NCBI GenBank assembly: GCA_050287105.1
Contig: JBNKBG010000002.1
Span: forward strand, 1-64,000
Source of the DNA: JAPHTQ01 sp050287105
GTDB lineage: Bacteria > Pseudomonadota > Gammaproteobacteria > Thiohalomonadales > Thiohalomonadaceae
Direction: 5' to 3'
DNA length: 64,000 nt
Part shown: one piece after another, positions 1-8,604 of the stretch
Numbering within the stretch: position 1 is the stretch's first letter
Layout of the letters: every line of letters starts with the position of its first letter
Made by a program: the position numbers and the translations under genes
The notes under the pieces: generated by a model
Seen by the model: the letters and a program-made list of their open reading frames with translations, nothing else
Told to the model about the DNA's origin: nothing
Database searches by the model: none

Positions 1-1573
1 CGACCGGGCAATCGATAACTGTAACGCTATCGCTTTCCAGAGCCTTTCTCAAGGCAGGCAGTAACTCCGCCGTACTCTCTATCCGCACCCCGACTGCACC
101 GAAGGATTCGGCCAGTTTAACGAAGTCCGGATTGTTGAAATCGACATTGGAGGGGCGGCCAAACTGGTTCATCTGCTTCCACTTAATCAGGCCGTAACTG
201 CTGTCATTCCAGATCAACACCACGATCGGCGTGCCGAGACGTACCGCCGTCTCCAGCTCCTGCACGTTCATCAGGAAGCCCGCGTCGCCGGTCACCGCCA
301 CTACCTTGCGCTCCGGTAGCGCCAGCTTGGCGGCGATCGCGCCGGGCAGGGCGATGCCCATGCTGGCGAAACCGTTGGAGATGATACAGGTGTTGGGCAC
401 CTCACAGCGGAACATCCGCGCCATCCACATCTTGTGCGCGCCCACATCGCAGATGGCGACATCCTCCATCTCCATCGCGGTACGCAGATCCCAGATGATC
501 TTCTGCGGCTTGATCGGGAAGCCGTCGTCCTTGCTACAGGCGTTCATCTCCTTGACCAGCGCCTCGCGCAGGGTGCGCATGCGGTGGCCCTGATGGGGTG
601 TCGCCAGCTCACCGATGCGCAGCAACGCATGCTTGATGTCGCCCACCACGCCGACCTTAACCGAGTAATAGCCATCCACCTCGGCAGGCATGGTATCGAT
701 GTGGATGATGGTGCGGTCACGAGTCGGGTGCCACAGGTGGGGGTGATACTCCACCAGATCGTAACCGATGCAGATGATCACATCGGCCTCTTCAAAACCA
801 CAGTGAATAAAGTCCTTGGCCTGCAGACCCGCACTGCCGAGAGAGAGCGGATGTTTAAACGGCATTACGCCCTTGGCCATAAAGGTATTGGCCACCGGGA
901 TATTGAGCCGCTCGGCAAAATCGACCAGCTGCTGCCACGCCTTGGCGCGGATCACACCATTACCCGCAAGGATCATCGGTGTCTTGGCATCGGAGATCGC
1001 CCGTGACGCCCGTTCGATCTGATCGCTGGCCGGTTCCGGCAGCATCGGATTCTTCACTGGCAAGGGGTGATCATCCACCTCCATCTCGGCAATGTTTTCC
1101 GGGAATTCGATAAAGCTGGCGCCTGTCTTCTCGGTCTGCGCCAGCTTGAAGGCCTTGCGTACCACTTCCGGAATAGTATTCGGCGTGAGCAGGCGGGAAG
1201 AGTACTTGGTGATCGGCTGAAACATCTGCTCCAGATCGAGTACCTGGTGCGACTCCTTGTGCAGCCGGTTGGTATCGGCCTGTCCGGCAATGGCCACCAC
1301 CGGGGCGTGATCCATGTTGGCATCAGCGACGCCGGTGATCAGATTGGTGGCACCGGGGCCAAGGGTAGCGATGCAGACCCCGGCACGACCGGTAAGACGG
1401 CCATAGACATCGGCCATAAAGGCCGCGCCCTGCTCGTGACGGGTGAGCACAAACTGGATGGAGGAGTCCAGCAGTGCGTCCATCACATCGAGGTTCTCTT
1501 CACCTGGTATGCCGAAGACGTAGCGGGTCTTTTCGTTTTCCAGACAACGAACAAACAGCTCTGATGCTTTCAT
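1..1573 (-). CDS. acetolactate synthase, catabolic-type large subunit (3' part outside window)
   Basis: A thiamine-diphosphate enzyme that condenses two pyruvates to acetolactate. I translated the minus strand from the ATG at 1573. The N-terminal domain has FGIPGEENLD and LTRHEQGAAFMADVYGR, which holds the catalytic Glu; GPGATNLITG and AGQADT follow. The C-terminal ThDP/metal motif GDAGFLMN is near residue 420-430. About 524 codons are visible and the frame stays open at base 1, so the C terminus (perhaps 20-40 residues) is missing. No small regulatory subunit gene is seen next to it, which fits the stand-alone AlsS-like group better than the biosynthetic IlvB/IlvN pair. It lies 39 bp downstream of dsbA on the same strand. 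Other ThDP enzymes such as pyruvate oxidase are possible but less likely. Confidence 0.85.
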   Translation of the reverse strand, partial: MKASELFVRCLENEKTRYVFGIPGEENLDVMDALLDSSIQFVLTRHEQGAAFMADVYGRLTGRAGVCIATLGPGATNLITGVADANMDHAPVVAIAGQADTNRLHKESHQVLDLEQMFQPITKYSSRLLTPNTIPEVVRKAFKLAQTEKTGASFIEFPENIAEMEVDDHPLPVKNPMLPEPASDQIERASRAISDAKTPMILAGNGVIRAKAWQQLVDFAERLNIPVANTFMAKGVMPFKHPLSLGSAGLQAKDFIHCGFEEADVIICIGYDLVEYHPHLWHPTRDRTIIHIDTMPAEVDGYYSVKVGVVGDIKHALLRIGELATPHQGHRMRTLREALVKEMNACSKDDGFPIKPQKIIWDLRTAMEMEDVAICDVGAHKMWMARMFRCEVPNTCIISNGFASMGIALPGAIAAKLALPERKVVAVTGDAGFLMNVQELETAVRLGTPIVVLIWNDSSYGLIKWKQMNQFGRPSNVDFNNPDFVKLAESFGAVGVRIESTAELLPALRKALESDSVTVIDCPV

Positions 1574-1612
1574 TTCCGCCCCCGGCGCAAGACCCCATGC
1601 ACCAAGTCTAGT

Positions 1613-2242
1613 TTATCGGGACTCTCGGGCAATCAACGCTTCAATGATTCGGATCAGACGTTCGTAGCTCTTGGCCATGCCGCCCTCGGTCATGTATTTA
1701 CCGTTGACGATGATGGCCGGAACGCCGTCGATACCGTACTGGCGAGTCAGATCGGCGGCACGGCGCACCTTGGCCTGCACGGCAAAGGACTCAAAGGCGT
1801 CATCGAAGGTCTTGGCATCCACATCCATACGGTCAAAGAATTGTGCAATCTCCTCCTTGCTCGCCATGCGCTGCCTGTTTTTCTGTATCGCATCGAAGAA
1901 CGGCTTGTGGAATTTATCCACGATCTCCAGCACCTCAGCGGTGTAATAGGCCTGGGCGTGCAGTTTCCAGCGGGGGTTGTTGAAGATCGCCGGGATGCGT
2001 ACGAACTCCACATTGGCCGGTTTATCCTCCAGCCAGCCATCCAGCACCGGGTCGAAGTCGTAGCAGTGGGGGCAGCCGTACCAGAACAGCTCCACCACCT
2101 GCACCTTACCCGGCGCAGCAGCGGGAACCGCGGGGGATATTGTTTTGTAATCCTGTCCCGCGCTGAACTCTTCGGCACTGCTGATCCCACTCAGACAGAG
2201 GGCCGCCAGTGTCAGAAAAAAGACCGCACTCAATTTACGCAT
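1613..2242 (-). CDS. dsbA: thiol:disulfide interchange protein DsbA
   Basis: Periplasmic oxidant that introduces disulfide bonds into exported proteins. It has an N-terminal signal peptide (residues about 1-23, cleavage after SSA). The active site is C57-P-H-C60 in FWYGCPHCYDFDP, the typical DsbA dipeptide. The cis-proline loop is in GVPAIIVNGKY near residue 175. The length of 209 residues is normal for the family. A GGAGGA ribosome site precedes the ATG at 2242. It lies near the ResB/CcsB genes, and periplasmic thiol chemistry is needed for haem attachment to apocytochromes, but it is separated from them by a divergent gene. Identification is secure. Confidence 0.93.
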   Translation of the reverse strand: MRKLSAVFFLTLAALCLSGISSAEEFSAGQDYKTISPAVPAAAPGKVQVVELFWYGCPHCYDFDPVLDGWLEDKPANVEFVRIPAIFNNPRWKLHAQAYYTAEVLEIVDKFHKPFFDAIQKNRQRMASKEEIAQFFDRMDVDAKTFDDAFESFAVQAKVRRAADLTRQYGIDGVPAIIVNGKYMTEGGMAKSYERLIRIIEALIARESR

Positions 2243-2417
2243 TTACACATCCTCCACACACTTTGTTGGTTACGGGTTGCGCCCGTTTCGTTTTGATTAC
2301 TATACCTGATGGCCCGGATAGTGCCCACAGCGGCCACCGCCCTTTCCAGCAGGGCATAGGTGGATTATGCTAAGACCATAACTACTACATAAATAATTAC
2401 ATATATGAGGGTCTGAC

Positions 2418-2906
2418 ATGGTCGAAGGTAAACACATCAATCTAAATGAATTCCTCAACCAGCAGTATCTCTGCGAGGCGATGACCACACGCGAGATCCA
2501 GACCCTGTTGGAGTTCACCGAAGAGATTCGGTTCAAAAGAAACGAAATCATCGCGGACATCGGTGAAGTCGGTGAGGCGCTTTACTTCGTGGTCGAAGGT
2601 GAAGCGGCCCTGTTCCAGCAGTCCGGTAGCGACATGGTCGAAGTGGGCCGAGCCAAATCCGGCGGCATGATCGGCTCCATGTCCTTCTTCGACAGCCAGC
2701 CGCGCTCAGTACGCATCATCGCCATGTCTGACGAGGCGCGCCTGATCCGCCTCAGCAAGGTGATGTATCAACGCCTGCGTGTAGAACATCCGTTCATTGC
2801 GGTGAATCTGCTGGAGGATGCCATCGTCAGCCTCGATCAGCTGTTCCGTCATCTCAGCCAGGACATGGCCGCCTTCTCTCGCTACGTCTACGGCGGCAAT
2901 CGCTGA
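2418..2906 (+). CDS. cyclic nucleotide-binding domain protein without DNA-binding domain
   Basis: A 162-residue protein made almost wholly of a CAP-type effector domain. The beta-roll is visible from about residue 35 to 125: IIADIGEVGEALYFVVEGEAALF, then GGMIGSMSFFDSQPRSVRIIAM, where the phosphate-binding cassette would be. The C-terminal part (KVMYQRLRVEHPFIAVNLLEDAIVSLDQLFRHL) is the helical arm, and there is no helix-turn-helix. It is therefore a ligand sensor or partner protein, not a complete CRP-type regulator. GAGGG lies about seven bases before the ATG. It is divergent from dsbA and ends in the shared terminator at 2923. The ligand is unknown. Confidence 0.75.
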   Translation: MVEGKHINLNEFLNQQYLCEAMTTREIQTLLEFTEEIRFKRNEIIADIGEVGEALYFVVEGEAALFQQSGSDMVEVGRAKSGGMIGSMSFFDSQPRSVRIIAMSDEARLIRLSKVMYQRLRVEHPFIAVNLLEDAIVSLDQLFRHLSQDMAAFSRYVYGGNR

Positions 2907-2922
2907 AATTAAGCGCTTAAAT

Positions 2923-2952
2923 AAAAAAGCCCCGCAACGCGGGGCTTTTTTT
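2923..2952. terminator. bidirectional intrinsic terminator
   Basis: Perfect stem GCCCCGC/GCGGGGC (2929-2935 with 2939-2945) flanked by six A on the left and seven T on the right. It works on paper in both directions and sits between two convergent genes, the cyclic-nucleotide-binding gene and ccsB. Confidence 0.92.
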
Positions 2953-2960
2953 ATCTCTGC

Positions 2961-4127
2961 TTACAACTGCCCGTAGGAGTGCAGACCGGAGAGGAACATA
3001 TTCACCCCGACAAAGGCAAACAGGGTGACAAACAGACCCACAATGGCCCACCAGGCCAGCGGACGTCCACGCCATCCCTTGGTCAGGCGCAGGTGCAGCC
3101 AGGCGGCGTAGTTGAGCCATACAATCAGCGCCCAGGTCTCCTTCGGGTCCCAGGACCAGTAACCGCCCCACGCCTCAGCCGCCCACATCGCGCCAAGCAC
3201 GGTGGCCACGGTGAAGAAGGCGAAACCAAGGGCGATCGCCTTGTACATAATGTCGTCGAGATGGTCCAGACTGGGCAGGCGTTTCGCCAGCACACTCTCC
3301 GGCTTCTTCTCTACCAGCAGGTAGGCAATGCCAAGCATCGCCGCCAGGGCGAAGGCGCCGTAACCAACGAAGTTGGCCGGTACGTGGATCTTCATCCAGT
3401 AGCTTTGCAGTGCCGGGACCAGAGGCTGGATGTGGTGCGCGTCGCGCTCGAAGGCATACCACAGCAGGAAGCCGACCGCGCCGCTGATCACCGTCAGGAC
3501 AAAAGCGCCCATGGCACGGTTGTCATAGCGGCGCTCGTAGAAAAGGTACATCAGGGCGGTAATGATGGCGAAGAGGATGAAGACCTCGTAGAGGTTGCTC
3601 ACCGGGATATGGCCAATGTCCGAACCCATCAGGTAGGACTCACGCCAGCGCACCATCAGACCGACCAGCCCCATAGTGGCACCGCACCAGGTCAGCACCG
3701 TACCCACCTTGCCGCTGAAGCCGGAACCGATGGCGAGGGCGAAATAGTAGGCAGCGGTAGCCATGACGAACAGCGCGCTCATCCACATAATCGCCGACTG
3801 GCTGGAGATAAGGAACTTGAGAAAGAAGTTGCTCTCGCTGCGGGCCAGCTCATCGCCATAGAGACCGATAGAGGCAAGACTGATCAGCGCCACCACCAGG
3901 CTCAGGGTCCGTATCGGCTTCCAGCTCCAGCCGAACAGCACCAGACCGATGGCGGTGAGAAACAGGATCCCCACCTCAAAGCCGTCCATCAATGAAGCGT
4001 AGGTGCTAAAGGTCCAGCCGGTGGCGACCACCACCAGCGCAGCCCAGATCCAGTCGTAGAGGCCAAGGCGCTTGAGCAGCGGCGGCCGGTCAAATTCGTT
4101 TTGCATAAAGCTCTCGGTTACAGACAT
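2961..4127 (-). CDS. ccsB: System II cytochrome c biogenesis protein CcsB/ResC (CcsA family)
   Basis: Integral membrane haem exporter and handler that works with ResB to attach haem to CXXCH motifs on the periplasmic side. Many hydrophobic segments are visible. The diagnostic WWD-type motif WGGYWSWDPKETWAL lies near residue 320, followed by LNYAAWLHLR and the last two membrane spans. I chose the ATG at 4127 (MSVTESF), not one six codons upstream, because AGGAGGAGAAAC directly precedes it; this gives 388 residues. It is downstream of resB on the same strand with an 86-bp gap, the usual resB-ccsB arrangement. Confidence 0.92.
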   Translation of the reverse strand: MSVTESFMQNEFDRPPLLKRLGLYDWIWAALVVVATGWTFSTYASLMDGFEVGILFLTAIGLVLFGWSWKPIRTLSLVVALISLASIGLYGDELARSESNFFLKFLISSQSAIMWMSALFVMATAAYYFALAIGSGFSGKVGTVLTWCGATMGLVGLMVRWRESYLMGSDIGHIPVSNLYEVFILFAIITALMYLFYERRYDNRAMGAFVLTVISGAVGFLLWYAFERDAHHIQPLVPALQSYWMKIHVPANFVGYGAFALAAMLGIAYLLVEKKPESVLAKRLPSLDHLDDIMYKAIALGFAFFTVATVLGAMWAAEAWGGYWSWDPKETWALIVWLNYAAWLHLRLTKGWRGRPLAWWAIVGLFVTLFAFVGVNMFLSGLHSYGQL

Positions 4128-4213
4128 TGTTTCTCCTCCTTCCACCCGGCGCTCACCACCGCGGGAAAATACAGCTCGGACTATGTTGTCCGATCGATCG
4201 ACGACCTCTGCGC

Positions 4214-6238
4214 CTACTCTGTTGCACCGCTGGTACGGCGCAACTCCTGACGCAGGAATTCAAACTCGTTATCAAAACTGCCACGCTCGCGATGACCGGT
4301 GGCAGCCAGCAGTACCGATGTACCGCCCTCTTCCTCGCGCACCATCAGCCAAAGGCGGCGGTGGTGCAGGTAAAACATGAAGAAGACGCCCAGCATCAGC
4401 ATCACAAACCCAAGGTACACTATATCTTGACCTGGCGCCTTGGTTATTTGGAAGCCCGAGGCCTCGACCTGCTTGAAGTCCTTAAACTCCAGATAGAAGG
4501 GCGAGCCGTAGGGAGCCAGGGTGGAGACCGCGTTCAGCGCGTCGTCAAAGAAGAGCGACTCAGCCTCGCTGATCCCCTGTGTGGTGTCGATCCCCTCCTC
4601 ACGCAACTGCTCCAGATAGACGTTACCCAGGATCACCTGCAGCAGCTTGACGATGGAGTTGAGCGCCTCTTCGCGCTGCTCCACCGGCACGCTCTGTTCG
4701 GTCTGGTTAGCGATGGCTTCCAGCCCCTGATAGGCAAAGACCCGCACCAGACCCTCGATCATTTTGGTGAACTGCGCATTCATCGGGTCACCGATCGGTG
4801 CGCCCATATCCTTCATCGCCTGGCGTTGGGCGACGTCATGGATCAACTGCTCATTACGGACCCTGGCCAGGAAACGCATGAAGCGTCCAACCTCACCCTT
4901 GTCATCGGCGGGCAGGTGCAGGAATTTGTATTCCTCGCCCGTCGAAGCCCGCATACCGCTCAGGAAGAAAGGGCGGCCATCGAAGACGATGGGGGTCAGG
5001 TAGTTGACGTACTCCCGCGCCTCGCCATTGGCGGCACGCAGTTTGAAGACCACGCTGGGACCGTAATTCTGGTTCTTCTTACCGCTGGGGTCGCCCTCCG
5101 GCAGGGGGAAGATGTTGAACATCTTGAAGTCATCCAGCTCCAGCATGTACTCATTGTCGCCCGCCTGCATCGGCACGTTACTGCCGATGGTACCCTTGAT
5201 CGGCTCCGCCTTATTGGTGGCATCCAGGGGCCAGGAGAGCAGATTGATGACGGAACCGCCGTCGGCAAAACTCGACTGATAGATAGCGTAACCCTTGTAG
5301 ATCAGCGGGTGATTCACCTCGATATTCGCCTCAAGCGGCTCCTTCAGTTCAGCGTCGTGAATACGCACACGGCTGGCAAAGAGTTTGGGCATGCCAGTGG
5401 AGTAGTGCTCAATCTTGAAATCAATCACCTCGACGGAGAAGGGCAGCCGCTGCACCAGATAACCATCACGCATACCGAGAAAGACAAAATCGGAGCGGGA
5501 ACCCTCGGGGATGGTGACGCTGCCGCGGAAGGAGCTGTTATCCGCCGGCAACACGCTCTTATCCGGCACCATGCTCACTGGCATGCTGCGGGTCTCGATA
5601 GCGATATCACCACTCCACTCGGCAATGCGCAGCGGCAGGTTACCGTCGATCAAGCCACCCAGGCAGATCACCACGATAGAGACGTGGGAGAGCAGGTAAC
5701 CCAGACGACCGACCGAACCCTTCATCGCCGCCAGGGTGGTGTATCCCTCATGACGCTTGCTGCGTACCCGGTAACCCAGCTTTTGCAGGCGTCCGCCCAG
5801 CGCCGTGACCGCCTGCTCCGTGCCTTCAGCGCTGCGCCACTCCGCCTTGTGATGAAAAGCGGCCAGCGATTTGGCCTGCACATCGAGACGGAAATTGCGC
5901 ATGTCCTTGATGATGGAAGGTGTGTTGCGATAGACACAGACGCCGGTGGAGACCAGCAGGATCCCCAGCAGGGTGATAAACCAGGGGGCACCGTAGATAT
6001 CGAACAGGCCGAGGGATTTGAATACCTCAAACCAGAACGATCCGAATTTAATCACGTAGTTGGTATAGGGCTCGTTCTGTTTCAGTACCGTACCGATCAC
6101 GGCGGCGATCGAGATCGCTACCAGCATGGTGATCGCCAGGTTCATGGAACCGAGGAACTCCACCAAAATCAGGGAGAAGTTGCGCCGTGGACGCGCTGTA
6201 TGGGCTGTTTCGTTCAAGGGTTTCACCATCTTCGGCAT
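4214..6238 (-). CDS. resB: System II cytochrome c biogenesis protein ResB
   Basis: Membrane partner of CcsB in the haem lyase complex. The protein has 674 residues, with hydrophobic segments near residues 24-48, 85-105 and 170-195, then a long periplasmic domain (about residues 200-610), and a final span near 620-645 (IVYLGFVMLMLGVFFMFYLHHRR). This topology is typical of ResB/Ccs1. The start at 6238 has AAGGCG just upstream; a second ATG three codons later is possible. A 141-bp dispersed repeat begins only 28 bp upstream of the start codon (6267-6407), so the promoter may lie inside or beyond this element. An open reading frame of more than 700 codons runs antisense to it and is a codon-bias shadow. 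Confidence 0.92.
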   Translation of the reverse strand: MPKMVKPLNETAHTARPRRNFSLILVEFLGSMNLAITMLVAISIAAVIGTVLKQNEPYTNYVIKFGSFWFEVFKSLGLFDIYGAPWFITLLGILLVSTGVCVYRNTPSIIKDMRNFRLDVQAKSLAAFHHKAEWRSAEGTEQAVTALGGRLQKLGYRVRSKRHEGYTTLAAMKGSVGRLGYLLSHVSIVVICLGGLIDGNLPLRIAEWSGDIAIETRSMPVSMVPDKSVLPADNSSFRGSVTIPEGSRSDFVFLGMRDGYLVQRLPFSVEVIDFKIEHYSTGMPKLFASRVRIHDAELKEPLEANIEVNHPLIYKGYAIYQSSFADGGSVINLLSWPLDATNKAEPIKGTIGSNVPMQAGDNEYMLELDDFKMFNIFPLPEGDPSGKKNQNYGPSVVFKLRAANGEAREYVNYLTPIVFDGRPFFLSGMRASTGEEYKFLHLPADDKGEVGRFMRFLARVRNEQLIHDVAQRQAMKDMGAPIGDPMNAQFTKMIEGLVRVFAYQGLEAIANQTEQSVPVEQREEALNSIVKLLQVILGNVYLEQLREEGIDTTQGISEAESLFFDDALNAVSTLAPYGSPFYLEFKDFKQVEASGFQITKAPGQDIVYLGFVMLMLGVFFMFYLHHRRLWLMVREEEGGTSVLLAATGHRERGSFDNEFEFLRQELRRTSGATE

Positions 6239-6266
6239 TGCGCCTTATGCCGCCGTTTCAAAACAT

Positions 6267-6407
6267 GGGTATCTCTAAAAATTCAATCAAGGCGATGAGT
6301 GCAAGGCGGAAGGCAACGAAAAAGCGCAGTTTACATGGAGTAAATGAGCATTTTGAGGCGCTTTCCAACACCGCAATCGCGGCTTGAGTGGATTTTTAGA
6401 GGTGCCC
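6267..6407 (+). repeat. 141-bp dispersed element with terminal inverted repeats, copy 1
   Basis: The element begins GGGTATCTCTAAAAATTCAA and ends with GGATTTTTAGAGGTGCCC. The two ends are imperfect inverted repeats about 27 bp long. A second copy lies in opposite orientation at 45077-45217; by eye the two differ at about 8 of 141 positions (roughly 94% identical). The flanks are ACAT on the left and ATAT on the right, a possible decayed 4-bp target duplication. It holds no transposase. The size, inverted ends and copy number suggest a MITE-like non-autonomous element. A short open frame inside it (reading SIKAMSARRKATKKRS) is a by-product of the repeat. Confidence 0.85.
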
Positions 6408-6438
6408 ATATCACCGGCTTCTTATACAGCCTACAGAT

Positions 6439-6471
6439 AATAAAGGGTGGCCTGAGCCACCCTTTATTTTG
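6439..6471. terminator. probable terminator downstream of cytochrome c4 gene
   Basis: Perfect 13-bp stem (6439-6451 with 6456-6468) around a CTGA loop, with the core AAAGGGTGGC/GCCACCCTTT. The lower stem is A/T rich on both sides, so it could terminate in either direction. It separates the cytochrome c4 gene from the repeat and resB. Confidence 0.75.
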
Positions 6472-6493
6472 TTACAACAATCTGCAACGAAGA

Positions 6494-7099
6494 TTAATGC
6501 AGACCGGCGATATACTCAGCTACCGCGGCAATATCAGCATCGCTCATCTTGGCAGCGATGTCGCGCATCATCTTCTGTGGGTCTGTGGTACGGGTACCGG
6601 AACGGAAATCGTTCAGCGCCTTGCTCACATACATCGTGTGCTGACCGCTGAGGGAGGGGAAGCCCGCTCCCGGATTACCGGCACCGGAAGGACCGTGGCA
6701 AGCCATACAGGCGGAAACACCCTTAGCGGCATCACCACCTTCATACAGCTTCTTACCCGCGGCGGCTTTCTCCATATCGGCAGGAGCACCGACAACCTTG
6801 TTCTGGCTGGAGAAATACGCTGCCAGGTCGGCCGCGTCCTGGGCACTCAATGGAGCTGCCATACCGCTCATGGTCGGATCCGTACGCTCACCCGCCTTGA
6901 ACTGGGTCAGTTGCTTCTCAATATAAGAGGCGTGCTGACCAGCCAGCTTGGGGAAAGTCGGGATCATGCTGTTCCCATCCATGCCGTGGCAGGCACCACA
7001 GGTCATGGCCTTGGTTTTACCCGCAGCGGCATCACCCGCAGCAGACACAACGCCAGTGGCGCTAAACATTACCAGAACGGCTAAAGCTAGATTCTTCAT
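6494..7099 (-). CDS. dihaem cytochrome c4
   Basis: Periplasmic electron carrier, in many gammaproteobacteria a donor to cytochrome oxidases. Signal peptide at residues 1-20 (MKNLALAVLV, cleavage around VSA-AGD). There are two haem-binding sites, C34-GAC-H38 and C131-MA-C134-H135, in two homologous halves of about 90 residues each. Methionines at PTMSGMAAPLS and DPQKMMRDIA are likely axial ligands. The length of 201 residues is standard for c4. It is 46 bp downstream of the cytochrome c5 gene and likely cotranscribed with it; the haem-attachment genes resB-ccsB follow beyond a terminator. Confidence 0.93.
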   Translation of the reverse strand: MKNLALAVLVMFSATGVVSAAGDAAAGKTKAMTCGACHGMDGNSMIPTFPKLAGQHASYIEKQLTQFKAGERTDPTMSGMAAPLSAQDAADLAAYFSSQNKVVGAPADMEKAAAGKKLYEGGDAAKGVSACMACHGPSGAGNPGAGFPSLSGQHTMYVSKALNDFRSGTRTTDPQKMMRDIAAKMSDADIAAVAEYIAGLH

Positions 7100-7145
7100 T
7101 GGGTCCCCGTATTTCAGACTTTTTGCAGATTGACGTCTCTAAAAC

Positions 7146-7466
7146 TTACTGAGCCTTGGAGACGATATACTCAACAGCCGCTTCGATATCTGCGTCAGGC
7201 AGATCGGCACGGCCACCTTTAGGAGGCATTACGCCTTTGGTACCTTTGAAACCCTGAACAGCGTGCTGCTTCAGCACATCCATGCCCTGGGCAATACGCG
7301 GTTCCCAGGCAGCCTTGTCACCGGCTTTAGGAGCGCCCGCAGCGCCAGTGGAGTGGCAAGCAAAGCAAACGGTGTTATAAATAGTCGCACCATCGGCAGC
7401 CATAGCGCCCTGGGCGGAAATCATCAGTGCAGCACCGGCAGCGGCAGCAAATACGAACTTTTTCAT
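7146..7466 (-). CDS. monohaem cytochrome c5 family protein
   Basis: Small periplasmic c-type cytochrome of 106 residues. Signal peptide at about residues 1-23 (cleavage after AMA). There is one haem site, C34-FA-C37-H38. The axial methionine lies in GVMPPKGG near residue 79, followed by LPDADIEAAVEYIV, the usual C-terminal helix of cytochrome c5. A GAGGAG ribosome site lies about eight bases before the ATG. It is first in a probable two-gene transcript with cytochrome c4. Confidence 0.9.
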   Translation of the reverse strand: MKKFVFAAAAGAALMISAQGAMAADGATIYNTVCFACHSTGAAGAPKAGDKAAWEPRIAQGMDVLKQHAVQGFKGTKGVMPPKGGRADLPDADIEAAVEYIVSKAQ

Positions 7467-7706
7467 CTTTCATCTCCTCATCGTTTTGAGATATGGACCT
7501 ACTCCTTGCGGAATGTTGGTCCTTGTAGGTTTTTAGTATTTCTGACCGGGAGATGAGCGTGTTACCCTCATGCACGCCCCGGACATTCGCCAAGCAGCGT
7601 GTCTATATACCAATTTTGAGCACCCCGGGTCAATCACGGCTGGTGATACATTTACCACCGATACCATTGCAAATTGACCACGAAGGCCATTACAGATTCC
7701 ATCATC

Positions 7707-8324
7707 ATGCAAAAAAATCCCTTTAAATCCATCGCTTTTCTCACCAGTGCCAACGCCCTGAATCAGCTGCCTTCAGACCACGGTGCCGAGGTCGCCTTTG
7801 CCGGACGCTCCAACGCCGGCAAATCCAGCGCCCTGAATGTGATTACGGAACAACACAACCTGGCGCGCACCAGCAAGACCCCTGGCCGCACCCAGCTGAT
7901 CAATTTCTTTGAGCTGGACCCCGACCACCGTCTGGTGGACCTGCCCGGCTATGGCTACGCCAAGGTCCCCATATCGGTAAAGCGCCACTGGCAGCAGGTG
8001 CTCTCCGATTACCTGCGAGTGCGCAAGTGCCTGCGTGGTCTGGTGCTTTTGATGGATGTGCGCCACCCGCTCAAGGAGTTCGACGTACAGATGCTCGACT
8101 GGTGCAAGCATCAGGAGATGCGTGTCCATGTCCTGCTGACCAAGTCCGACAAGCTGGGGAATGGTCCGGCAGGCAGCGCCCTGCAGCAGGTCAAAAAAGA
8201 ACTCACCGCCAACTACCCACTGGCCTCGGCACAGCTATTCTCCTCCCTTAATCGCAGGGGCGTCGAAGAGGCTCGGCTAAAACTGGCTGAATGGCTGGAA
8301 CTGGGGAAAAACGACGGACAATAA
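7707..8324 (+). CDS. engB: ribosome biogenesis GTPase EngB (YihA/YsxC)
   Basis: Essential GTPase of the TrmE-Era-EngA superfamily, needed for 50S subunit assembly. The G1 loop GRSNAGKSS is near residue 33, TPGRTQLINFF is the G2 region, DLPGYGYAKV is G3 and TKSDKL is G4. This gives about 205 residues from the ATG at 7707; a TTG at 7674 in the same frame would add 11 residues, and neither has a strong ribosome site. It converges on polA, as in E. coli and Pseudomonas, with a small RNA candidate in between. Its stop codon overlaps the run of A bases that forms the U tract of that RNA on the other strand. Confidence 0.93.
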   Translation: MQKNPFKSIAFLTSANALNQLPSDHGAEVAFAGRSNAGKSSALNVITEQHNLARTSKTPGRTQLINFFELDPDHRLVDLPGYGYAKVPISVKRHWQQVLSDYLRVRKCLRGLVLLMDVRHPLKEFDVQMLDWCKHQEMRVHVLLTKSDKLGNGPAGSALQQVKKELTANYPLASAQLFSSLNRRGVEEARLKLAEWLELGKNDGQ

Positions 8325-8450
8325 AAAACCCCGGTCGTGGGGAGGTAGGAGAGTACGACCGGGGCTCGAATTACCCAACAACCTTGGGGGGAATTGTCGG
8401 GGTACTGCTTTGTCCCGTAAGGAGAGAACGGGGTGCGCAATGGTTGCGCA
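8323..8450 (-). ncRNA. candidate regulatory small RNA in the Spot 42/ErsA position between polA and engB
   Basis: Predicted transcript of about 128 nt on the minus strand, the same strand as polA. Three hairpins can be read: TGCGCAA-CCA-TTGCGCA at the 5' end (8450-8434); CCCGT/ACGGG with loop TCTCTCCTT (8432-8414); and a 10-bp terminator stem CCCCGGTCGT/ACGACCGGGG with a 16-nt loop (8364-8329), followed by TTTTTT. Both larger loops contain CUCUCCU, complementary to AGGAGAG-like ribosome binding sites. No open reading frame fits. Synteny with spf of E. coli and ersA of Pseudomonas is exact: downstream of polA, same strand, facing engB. Homology to either is inferred from position and design, not from an alignment. 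Confidence 0.75.
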
Positions 8451-8454
8451 GGTA

Positions 8455-8482
8455 TTAGGACTCGGGGGTTTCGGGAAAGTTC
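8455..8482 (-). promoter_or_regulatory. ECF sigma (RpoE/AlgU)-like promoter for the small RNA
   Basis: On the minus strand GAACTT (8482-8477) is followed by a 16-base spacer and TCCTAA (8460-8455), about five bases before the predicted RNA start. This resembles the GAACTT-N16/17-TCnnA pattern of RpoE/AlgU sigma factors. ErsA of Pseudomonas is known to be AlgU dependent, which makes the match more meaningful. The -10 part is imperfect. Confidence 0.55.
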
Positions 8483-8604
8483 AGGGGTTGGAAAACTTTT
8501 TTTAGTTTTTTTCTTGGGTATTGGGATTGATGGGCACGTTTCGCTTTGCCCACCCTGCCCACTTTACGCTGCCGCATCAGGAGACAAAGCGGCTTTTGAG
8601 GTCT

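Noticed and set aside
4127..6298. 723-codon plus-strand open frame across resB
   Set aside because: It is antisense to resB, which has full family motifs; the frame is open because of high-GC codon bias and encodes His/Gln/Asp-rich nonsense.
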